NCBI GenBank assembly: GCA_905221605.1
Contig: CAJNDS010002702.1
Coordinates: 234,501-298,500, forward strand
Direction of reading: 5' to 3'
Length of the DNA stretch: 64,000 nucleotides
Source of the DNA: Symbiodinium natans
Taxonomy: Eukaryota > Sar > Dinophyceae > Suessiales > Symbiodiniaceae
Below the pieces are notes generated by a model that did not search any database, was not told where the DNA came from, and saw only the letters and a program-made list of their open reading frames with translations. The position numbers were made by a program, and so were the translations under genes. Shown here in pieces: positions 11,483 through 17,847 of the stretch. Position 1 is the stretch's first letter, and every line of letters starts with the position of its first letter.

Positions 11483-14400
11483 GTCGGATGCTCAGCCACG
11501 GAACCCCTAAACCTGATAAATCAGGACCTTGAGGTTTAGGGTTTAGGGTTTAGGGCTCAGGGTTTAGGGTTTGAGGTTTAGGTTTAAGGGTTTAGGGTTT
11601 AGGGTTTAGGGTTTAGGGTTGTGAACCCTACGCCCTGAAGCCTGAACAATTCTCCCGGGCTTCTCTTGCACTGTGACAAACCTGAGGACCGCAAATTACC
11701 ATCCTGTGGCGCATACCTGGGACTTCTATCTACAGAAACATGAAGCAGGAGAGGCGGCACTCAACCTTACGTGTTAAAGGGCGCTCCTGCGAGTACCCTA
11801 AACCCTAAGCCCCAAACCCCAAACCCTAAACCCTAAACCCCAAACCCTATATAAGCCCCAAACCCAACGATGCTGGGATGCGTGGTTTGGCCGCTCCCAG
11901 TCACTGCCCGCGCTGTGCACAGGAGAGCAGCGGCACGTTCATCCAAAACGTGTTCATCGCGCGGATCGGTTCATCTCTGTGCCCACGGGGGGGGGGGGGG
12001 GTGTGCAGGGTACAAATGATGCAGAGGTGCAACCCCAACCCTAAACCATCCTAAACCATCCTAAACCCCTAAACCCTAAACCCCTAAACCCCTAAACCCC
12101 TAAACCCCTAAACCCCTAAACCCCTAAACCCCTAAACCCCTAAACCCCTAAACCCCTAAACCCCTAAACCCCTAAACCCCTAAACCCCTAAACCCTAACG
12201 CCTACGAGTAAAAGGTACTTTGCCAACGCGTCCTTCGTGAAGGCTGGCCATGGCCAAACCCTAAACCCTAAACCCTAAACCCTAAACCCTAAACCCTAAA
12301 CCCTAAACCCGGCCTTGGCGCCAGGATATGCTGCTGGCCCATGTCAGTGACCTCGAGCTGGTGAACAAGACAGAGTGCTCTTCAAGATCGGTTTCGGGGT
12401 CGGGGTTTAGGGTCTAGGGTCTAGGGTTTAGGGTTTAGGGTTTAGGGTCTAGGGTTTAGGGTTTAGGGTTTAGGGTTTAGGGCCTTCTGAGCGTTTAGGA
12501 CCTAGGAATCTTCGGCTCTCAGCCGTGCGACTTCTTTGGTGCTTAACTCCCTACTACTTGCTTAAGAACCCCCCAACAAAACTTCAAAACAAATACGGGC
12601 AATATATGGACTATTGTTTATTCATTTTCTTTCTGTATTTATTTATTTTATTTTTTGTTTATGTATTATGCATTATTATTCTTTTATTTTATTACTTTTT
12701 TGGGGTTCTTAAGCAAATAGTAGGTACATAGTGCTGGAAATGACGCCGGTGATCAGCGTGGACTCGTCTGCCTGCCACGTCATCAAGGACACTCTTTCTT
12801 CTGTCTTCTGAACCCCTAAACCCCCTAAACCCCTAAACCCCTAAACCCCTAAACCCCTAAACCCCTAAACCCCTAAACCCTAAACCAGGGTTCCGGCTGA
12901 GCATTGCGGAACCGACAGGATGTGGTCAATGACTTCCGCATGAGGGGCATGCAGGCTCCGCCTTGCATGAGGGTTTAGGGTTTCGGGTTTAGGGTTTAGG
13001 GTTTAGGGCTAGGGTTTAGGGCTTCGGGCTTAGGGCTTAGGGCTGAAAATCCCCAGCTTCAATCGCCTGAAGCGCTCTAAAGCCTCGTAGGAGTTTGGCG
13101 AACCAAGCCTGAAACCCTTGAACCCTGAAGCCCCTGAATCCATACATCCCTAAACTCCTAAACCCGAAAGCCTAGACGTGAAGCCTTGAGCCCCAAACCC
13201 GAAACCCCAAACCCGAAACCCGAAACCCCAAACCCCAACCCCCAAACCCCAATCCCCCAAACCCCAAACCCTAAGCCCCAAACCCTAAACCCCAAATCCC
13301 GAACCCCGAACCCTCCCGACCAGAATCGACAGGTGGCATTCGCCATGGTGGGCAATCGGGTCGAGAAGACTCTGCGGAAGGCCCAGTTCCAGTGGCCATC
13401 AAATGGGGCTGGGGATGAGAGAGTTCGTTGGTACCTTGCCCCATATGATATACTCTTTGATAATAATTAAAATAACCACATAAACCATCTTTGAAATAAT
13501 TCTTCTTCTCCTGATGCCATTGATAGAAGTCAAATGTATCTAGGTTCTCATACATTGTTTTTCATTTCAATATGCAACTCAAGTGTAGAATCTTTCTTTT
13601 GAGCATCATCTCGCATCATTTCATGAACTTCATCATATTCTGGCTATGTGTTTAACTTAGTAAAGGGTAATATATAATCATCAAACAAATTTCTTAACTT
13701 ACAACATTTATCACAACCATAGTAGTCTACGATCTGATTTTAAAGCTATGTAAGACATCGCACTTATCTTGTAAAAAATTCTGTATATTCTTAACTGGGT
13801 TACACTTATCGCATCTATTGAAATAATTAGATTTGGATATCTGATGATACAGATATGTTTCATCATTCTCACTCTCACTTTCATATTCACTCTCGCTTTC
13901 ATATTCGCTCTCACTCATTACCACGATAATATATAAGTTGTTATTTCTTTAAGTCATTTCCCTCAGAAATATTATCTCTATTTTTTGACAGACTTCTCTA
14001 AGCATTCTGAACAAGTCAAGGTGTATTTAACAGAACAACTATTATAATGTTTCTTACGAACTATATACACACGCTTGAAACAATCTATGTCTTTGACTTG
14101 CTTACAACGATAACACTTCCTAGTAACAGCATTCTTTGTTTCAGTATATGGTTCAAAATCAGCTAATATCTTATCTACTTTTATTGGCATTATTCATATT
14201 GTATGTTAGAATATTGTTATAAATACAACTATTTATAACAAGATTTTACCTTAAGATTTAACGAAACTAATTACGAACGAATGTCATTACCAAACTCTTA
14301 TGGTTTGCTTATGAACCCGCTAGGCGCGGGGGCATTGGCTCACTTCCTTCTTCTGTTTTCATTGGGGCTTTTTTTATGTGCCAAGATGGCCTGTCGTAAT

Positions 14401-15977
14401 TAACTAGATTTTATTTGTTTAATGTTCATTCAGGCTTTCTACATATTGATAATGTCGCTTAGTTCTCTCGTGTCTTGCTTTATTCTGATGAGTATATTTT
14501 CCTCCACACACGCAGTTTGTTTTAGCACATTGTCTCTGCTTGATGACTTCCCAATTTTTTCCCGATTTTGTTTGCACTTTCTGATTTCTTCTCCTTGTTT
14601 TCCTCTCTCCATTTTTTACAGTTTTGTAACATATGTTCTTTATGTTCTTGGCGATACTTATGTGCTTTTTCAAGAAGAGAATCCCTGTTCTTCTCGTAGT
14701 TGTCTCTAGCCCATTCTTGTTTTGATCTCCCTGCTATTGCCTTATTAACACAATCTTCATCTCGTATGTGATGACCCTCTCGTTTTCTTAATTCTTCCCT
14801 TGAGTTTGATGAAAAAACTCAATAAGTTCTATTTTACAGTTATCAAACCCGAATTCATCAAATAAGTCGAAAGAACGCATATGTCGGCGTTTCCCAATTC
14901 TGTGTTCGTTATAATGGTGCTTATGCCTTGCTAAATGCTGACTTAAACCTTCAGGAGTGCTTCCTATATAAGACTTGTTACAACCCACATCAACGATTCT
15001 ATATACCTTACCGTTTTGATACTTACTCATATCCCTATATATCCTATTATCTCGTTTCTTTAAACCATTCTGTTAAGTACTTGGAGGTTCATGGTACTTA
15101 ATCAGCAATGAGAACTGTACTTTTAGGCCACTTATATAAGCTCCTTAAGTGCCCTAATAGGTTGATAATTGGGTCATAAGCACAGTTATTCTTGGGTTAA
15201 CAAGTGCCACGAACCTCCAAGTTTCCCTTGCCCTTAACCAGCAAGCGCAGGCGGGATTGAAGAAGTTCATTGGCGACCAATGGTTCTTCCCCACTGTGGA
15301 GGAGGAGCGGGCAGGGTTTAGGGTTTAGGGTTTAGGGTTTGGGGTTTGGGGTTTAGGGTTTTTTGGGGTTTCTGGATTAGTGGTTTTAGGGTTTCGGGGT
15401 TTGGGACTTAAGTGGCTTCGGATTTAGGATGGGTTTTAGGGTTGGTGGCAGTGTAGGGTCATGGGGTTTTAGGGTTTCAGGGCGTGTGTTCCTGGAAGGC
15501 TCAAGGCCCTTCATTCCGGATGGGCCCAGGGCATGGAAGAGCCAGTAAAGCCAGGCTACAAGGGAGTTTCTGAGAATCCGGGCTGCCCTTTTTAGGGCGT
15601 TTTCTGGGCGGTGCTGACATAAGTCGCACGAACCTTGAAATATGGTAGCTGCTGGGTTAGAACGGAGGGTCTGTGCTTTTGGGAGGGACGGCTCGGCCGA
15701 GGAGGACTGCGTAGCATGGGTGGATGTCTAGGTTGGTTCCTGCATGGAACTGGGTTTGTGCCACTGCCCGAAACCCTAAACCCTAAACCCTAAACCCCAA
15801 ACCCTGAACCCTGAACCCTGAACCCTAAACCCTAAACCCTAAACCCTAAGGTGGAGATCTTAAGTTGTCGGTGGCCCATGCCTTCACTGGTTCCAGGCCG
15901 TCCAGTACTGCGTGAAGCATCAGCACGCGCGGCGGGTGCAGGATGAGAGGCCGAGAGTGAAGATCGGAGGGCTTTGA
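100..15977 (+). CDS. SulP/SLC26-type sulfate permease, 3' part, 18 exons
   Basis: Membrane anion (sulfate) transporter of the SulP/SLC26 family. Exons: 100-178, 6931-7007, 7209-7246, 9105-9159, 9437-9470, 10132-10188, 10554-10598, 11180-11236, 11443-11482, 11687-11748, 11923-11978, 12215-12242, 12325-12374, 12724-12787, 12919-12954, 13333-13380, 15251-15304, 15897-15977. They total 961 nt, one leading split-codon base plus exactly 320 codons including TGA at 15975-15977, so the frame closes across all 17 junctions. Joined residues follow the family order: GYMESIAIGKNLA, PVTG+SFSRSAVNN, FLTPLFYHLPK, ALAAIVMNS, FLGTLFLG, VIYESARP, then a complete STAS domain. Splice sites are dinoflagellate-like (10 GC, 4 GT and 3 GA donors; 15 of 18 acceptors AG|G). 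The 5' exons lie left of the window. The boundary of exons 3/4 is the least certain. Coding is about 6% of the locus. Confidence 0.9.
703..4096 (+). CDS. Exon-like fragments inside SulP intron 1, gene unknown
   Basis: Short open pieces with coding-like composition: 703-798 (starts KLFFFYDQNFVPLRDQ, stop at 796-798); about 1245-1361 (LEESGGLAELTLCEDVLDDL, followed by a GT that is the first GT of a GTTTAGGG array); about 1573-1638 (NRAGGGMPTYLFPDGMTRGG, after TTGGCAG|G); about 1769-1857 (DQLPRYKSAKIGKALDEVAG, after TTGCAG); 3752-3892 (LREAMLRDNKEAQDSWAPWL, ends in TAG); 4023-4093 (AQAEFMEAARPGFSLQ). I recognise none of these families. They could be a nested gene, exons of a decayed gene, or chance open frames. 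Same strand as SulP. Confidence 0.35.
3206..3295. mobile_element. MITE family M1 copy
   Basis: About 90 bp with inverted ends TGGGATGTTCCCCC and GGGGAACATCCCA; the inner motif AGTCCTTAATAGGGAT is shared with other copies. Further copies: about 16293-16503, 27975-28143, 28705-28990, 53310-53374 (65 bp, deleted centre) and 55537-55608 (left half). Confidence 0.7.
4088..4302. mobile_element. MITE family M2 interrupted by telomere-type repeats
   Basis: M2 elements start GGGGTTTCCGAAAATNGGGG and end with the inverted partner; the centre carries GGATTCTATTCTATTTGGGG. In this copy the left part (4088-4132) is followed by TTTAGGG repeats (about 4133-4187), then M2-like sequence resumes (GGTTCCGATAATAAGGATTC) to about 4300. 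Other copies: 10638-10745, 16070-16145 (right half replaced by CCCTAAA repeats), 33583-33680, 40523-40630, 49649-49760, 54828-54935, 58008-58108, 62487-62610 and about 63300-63350. Confidence 0.65.
4962..5235 (+). repeat. Largest TTTAGGG array (about 270 bp)
   Basis: Nearly perfect tandem TTTAGGG, with occasional TTCAGGG units and two 6-mer units near 5053-5062, inside SulP intron 1. Confidence 0.95.
6205..6700 (+). CDS. Two exon-like fragments before SulP exon 2, unknown
   Basis: The first runs from TACAG|G at 6210 to about 6345 and is Cys/Arg-rich (GEACCKCCRHVLQHYLTFSK). The second, about 6560-6655, follows GGTGCAG and reads AAELSGDGHAKLRSKKRWAP before a purine-rich stretch. Both have acceptor-like sequence upstream and high GC at third positions, but no recognised domain. 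They lie in SulP intron 1 and do not fit the SulP frame. Confidence 0.25.
8133..8390 (+). CDS. Terminal exon-like fragment in SulP intron 3, unknown
   Basis: An open stretch begins after CCAAG|G at 8132 and ends with TGA at 8388-8390. It reads EEYRKESETSAAATKTSM and later HEAIRLALSEALLVDPGDWL, ending ESVHVRG. Composition is coding-like and it ends in a natural stop, yet it lies between SulP exons 3 and 4 on the same strand. No family recognised. It may be an alternative end for another transcript, or a remnant. Confidence 0.35.
   Translation, partial: EEYRKESETSAAATKTSMPHEHAVANAPPVGGEVVPRSDDSAAFAQDLSGLSKLTAGRHEAIRLALSEALLVDPGDWLESVHVRG
10387..10490 (+). repeat. Nonamer array GTTTAGAGG
   Basis: About eleven near-identical 9-bp units (telomere heptamer plus AG) in SulP intron 6, giving a spurious SKP-repeat ORF on the minus strand. 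Confidence 0.9.
10638..10745. mobile_element. MITE family M2 copy in SulP intron 7
   Basis: GGGGTTTCCGAAAATAGGGG at left, and an inverted counterpart around ACCCCTATTTCGGGAGATAC at right. Between them is a run of GGGG/CCCC-rich half palindromes and GGATTCTACACTATTTGGGG. It starts about 40 bp 3' of SulP exon 7. Confidence 0.7.
11687..15977 (+). CDS. SulP STAS-domain exons 10-18
   Basis: Exon 10 completes the arginine of SARP and reads PQITILWRIPGTSIYRNMKQ, the usual linker into STAS. Exons 11-12 give ESSGTFIQNVFIARIGSSL and YFANASFVK, with the leucine codon split CT|G. Exon 13 is DMLLAHVSDLELVNKTE. Exon 14 is YIVLEMTPVISVDSSA, containing the STAS phosphate-loop region (D-S-S-A). Exons 15-17 give DVVNDFRMRG, VAFAMVGNRVEKTLRK and AGLKKFIGDQWFFPTVEE. 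Exon 18 ends AVQYCVKHQHARR plus a short basic tail and TGA. The cytosolic STAS domain is known to regulate transport and protein partners in this family. The 1.87-kb intron between exons 16 and 17 holds the virus-like island; the AG closing intron 13 is the end of a MITE. Confidence 0.9.
12060..12199 (+). repeat. Octamer array CCCCTAAA
   Basis: About seventeen 8-bp units (telomere heptamer plus one C) immediately before SulP exon 12. A second octamer block is at 12812-12880. Confidence 0.9.
12551..12723. mobile_element. MITE family M8 whose right end forms a splice acceptor
   Basis: A 173-bp AT-rich palindromic element. The left end reads CTACTACTTGCTTAAGAACC; the right end is its inverted partner, GGGGTTCTTAAGCAAATAGTAG. 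The final TAG is exactly the acceptor of SulP intron 13 (exon 14 begins at 12724). Related ends are at about 59109-59130 and 59213-59235 (GGGGTTCTTSRGCAAATAGCAG) and, in part, at 41478-41575. The middle (about 12590-12700) is T-rich. Confidence 0.7.
13727..13924 (-). CDS. Acidic-repeat ORF with CxxC motif, virus-like remnant
   Basis: A 65-residue ORF. The start has a tandem acidic repeat (SESEYESESEYESES), then a CDKC motif followed by VKNIQNF that resembles the CYRC-x2-VKDIDCF segment of the next ORF. It probably lost its C-terminal part: another frame just downstream on the minus strand (about 13760-13545) carries a CDKC motif and an acidic stretch (PEYDEVHEMMRDDAQKK), interrupted by one TAG. 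This is best read as a decayed second or third member of the same small Cys-protein family. Confidence 0.4.
   Translation of the reverse strand: MVMSESEYESESEYESESENDETYLYHQISKSNYFNRCDKCNPVKNIQNFLQDKCDVLHSFKIRS
13978..14190 (-). CDS. Small protein with two CxxC pairs, virus-like
   Basis: A 70-residue ORF starting MPIKVDKILADFEPY. It has CYRCKQVKDIDCFKR near residue 26 and CSECLEKSVKK at the C-terminus, consistent with one zinc ribbon built from two CxxC knuckles. Lys-rich and from AT-rich DNA, unlike the host exons. The neighbouring ORF contains a related CDKC-x2-VKNIQNF segment, so the two may be duplicates. Function unknown; metal binding is inferred from the motif. The frame is intact, but expression inside a host intron on the opposite strand is doubtful. 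Confidence 0.5.
   Translation of the reverse strand: MPIKVDKILADFEPYTETKNAVTRKCYRCKQVKDIDCFKRVYIVRKKHYNSCSVKYTLTCSECLEKSVKK
14419..15030 (-). pseudogene. GIY-YIG endonuclease with C-terminal zinc-finger-like tail, frameshifted
   Basis: The N-terminal piece (15030-14788) starts MSKYQNGKVYRIVD and carries KSYIGST followed by a spaced HLARHKHH segment, the first part of a GIY-YIG nuclease domain. It then stops. Another frame continues directly (about 14797-14674) with a Lys/Glu/Arg-rich linker. A third reads the C-terminal piece (14673-14419), which has CVCGGKYTHQNKARHERTKR, a compact C-x-C...H...H motif often found at the end of such viral nucleases. At least two, probably three, single-base frame changes separate the pieces, so it should not make a full protein. 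These nucleases act in homing or DNA repair in viruses and mobile introns. Sequencing indels cannot be excluded. Confidence 0.7.
15079..15222. mobile_element. MITE family M3, full copy
   Basis: About 144 bp bounded by inverted ends ACTTGGAGGTTC and GAACCTCCAAGT. Inner parts also pair (AACTGTACTT and AAGCACAGTT). The same element is seen at 38828-39012 and 62966-63110, and in part at about 17484-17575. It lies next to the virus-like island inside SulP intron 16. No coding capacity. Confidence 0.75.
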
Positions 15978-16292
15978 GAAGTCAGGGTTTAGGGTTTAGG
16001 GCAGGGCCATAGGTCTGCGTGGTACTTCCCTGTGACTCCTGTAGGTTCCCATGAGGCGACATGAGGGTTTCCGAAAATGGGGGATAGCCTTTTTGTGTGT
16101 CCCATTGTATGGGGATTCTATTCTATTTGGGGTATAAGAGGGTCCTAAACCCTAAACCCTAAACCCTAAACCCTAAACCTAAGCTAAACCCTATAGCTCT
16201 TTTTTTTTTAAACCATTCAATTCCACTTGCAGGTCCAGCCGTGCTGCCTCCGGGATGATCACTGCCGAGGCCTCTCATTGTTCGATGTCAAT

Positions 16293-16503
16293 TTTCCCCC
16301 CTATGCTAACGGTCCTTCACAGGGATGATAGTACCCCCTATAATCCCTATTTAGTATAGGGATTATGGTACCCCCTATAAACATCCCGAAGCAGGGATGA
16401 TAGAACCCCCTATTATAATCCCTATACAGGGATTATAGTATCCCCCCCCCCCCCCCCAATTACAATCCCTACTAAGGACTGGTAGTCAAAGGGGGAACAT
16501 CCC
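16293..16503. mobile_element. MITE family M1, expanded copy
   Basis: The left end reads TTTCCCCCCTATGCTAACGG and the right end is CAAAGGGGGAACATCCCT. The centre holds three or four iterations of an imperfect palindromic unit around AGGGATTATRGTACCCCCTA, plus a long C tract. It looks like a palindrome that expanded by repeated template switching. It lies about 300 bp 3' of the SulP stop codon. Confidence 0.65.
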
Positions 16504-16805
16504 TAGATGTCGGGTTCACAGCTTCCCTTACTTGCTGCATTGCCGCAGGAAGAGGCTTCAGTCACTCCAATTGACATCTCAACGGCCTGCCCCCGCCCAG
16601 TGGAAGTTCGAGTTTCGATGCTTCTTCGTTTGCATCCTTGGCATCCTTGAGAGCCTTGGCACCCTGCGCAGATCCAAGTGCATTGTGGAAATGAGATTGG
16701 CTTTAGCAATGATCTCCATTCAAACTGCACCATGGTCGCTCTTCTGCATTGAGACATGTCATGCCGATATCCTTGCAGCGATCCGTTTTGGACCGCCTCT
16801 TGCAG

Positions 16806-17357
16806 AAGGTGTTCATTAGTTTGGTCAAAGATGTCCCGATGATCATGAGCGAGATTGCGAATGTCTTCAAGAAGAATCAGGCGTTTTTGCACTCGATCCC
16901 CCCCACCATGTTCCAGACCCTTCCCACTTCCCCATCCCACCCTTTGCCACCCTTCCCATGCTGCCTTCAAGTGAGAGCCGAGTGAAGGTGAGCATCATCC
17001 GTGCACAGATAGACCCATCGGCAGCGACCTCAATGTGTTGCAATGCGCGGAGATTGCATCTTCCGCCGTCATCCTTGCTTCGCTCGAGTGGATGTTGTAC
17101 CGGCTTTCACCTGACTTGCAGAACGACGAAAGCGGCGCGAAGCACATCTACTTTGTCCGAAGCATCAGGACGGTTTGCAAGAGTGCGGGTACCTGAACCC
17201 TAAACCCTAAACCCTAAACCCTACACCCTAAACCCTAAACCCTAAACCCCAAACCCTAAACCCTAACCCTAAACCCTAAACCCTAGCGCCAGGTCGGATT
17301 CCAAGTTGACCGGCTTGGAGATCAGTCGGCTCAGGGAGGACCGACCCCCGCAGCACA
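16806..17357 (+). CDS. Unrecognised gene A, first three placed exons
   Basis: Exon 16806-16915 follows TTGCAG and reads KVFISLVKDVPMIMSEIANV then FKKNQAFLHSIPPTMF. Exon 17025-17180 (GGCAG|C; GA donor) reads DLNVLQCAEIASSAVILASL then EWMLYRLSPDLQ and KHIYFVRSIRTVC. Exon 17293-17357 (GCCAG|G) reads SDSKLTGLEISRLREDRP, with a lysine codon split AA|G. The joins keep one frame (CA|C, AA|G). Mixed helical and hydrophobic sequence suggests a folded, mostly alpha-helical protein; I do not recognise the family. It starts about 800 bp after the SulP stop on the same strand; upstream exons, if any, were not found. Confidence 0.6.
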
Positions 17358-17483
17358 GCTGCGCTTTTCGCTGGTTTCTACTTGGTCGGGTACTTATAGG
17401 GTTCAGGGTTCAGGGTTCAGGGTTCAGGGTTCAGGGTTTAGGGTTTAGGGTTTAGGGTTTAGGGTTTAGGGTTTAGGGTTTAG

Positions 17484-17580
17484 GGCACATATTAACCCAA
17501 TGAGAACTGTACTTATAACCCACTTGTAAGCTCCTTAGGTGCCCTAGTATCTGGTAAACTTGGCTTATAAGTACAGTTAC
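17484..17580. mobile_element. MITE family M3, end-truncated copy next to a telomere array
   Basis: Sequence from ACCCAATGAGAACTGTACTT to TTGGCTTATAAGTACAGTTA matches the inner stem of M3 elements, but the CTTGGAGGTTC ends are missing. The left break abuts a TTTAGGG array (17397-17486) and the right one runs into CCCTAC/CTAAAC-type sequence. Confidence 0.55.
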
Positions 17581-17847
17581 AAACCCTACAACTAAACCCC
17601 CCAAACCCTGCAAAGGGGACCAGAAATCAACCCTAAAAGGGCTTATGCTTCATATTCCCAGGGACTATAGCAGTATAGGGTCATATGACCCCAATTTTTC
17701 GGGTTCATATTACCTTCATAGGGATTATAGTCGTGTAGGGTGTATGACCCCTAAACCCTAAACCCTAAACCCTAAACCCTAAACCCTAAACCCTAAATCA
17801 CCCAATTTTAGGGTTCATTTCCCCAAGAGGAAAGTCGCAAGTGAGAG

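Larger units (their letters stand above)
13450..15062 (-). mobile_element. AT-rich island of giant-virus-like gene remnants
   Basis: A sharp change from GC-rich host sequence to strongly AT-rich DNA. All readable frames are on the minus strand, opposite to the host gene. It contains a GIY-YIG endonuclease remnant, two small proteins with paired CxxC motifs and a broken acidic ORF. This gene set resembles accessory genes of large algal DNA viruses (Mimiviridae/Phycodnaviridae-like), judged from remembered family style only. The host SulP frame is intact around it (exon 16 ends 13380, exon 17 starts 15251), so it is carried as intron. A MITE of family M3 starts 17 bp beyond it. Confidence 0.6.
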
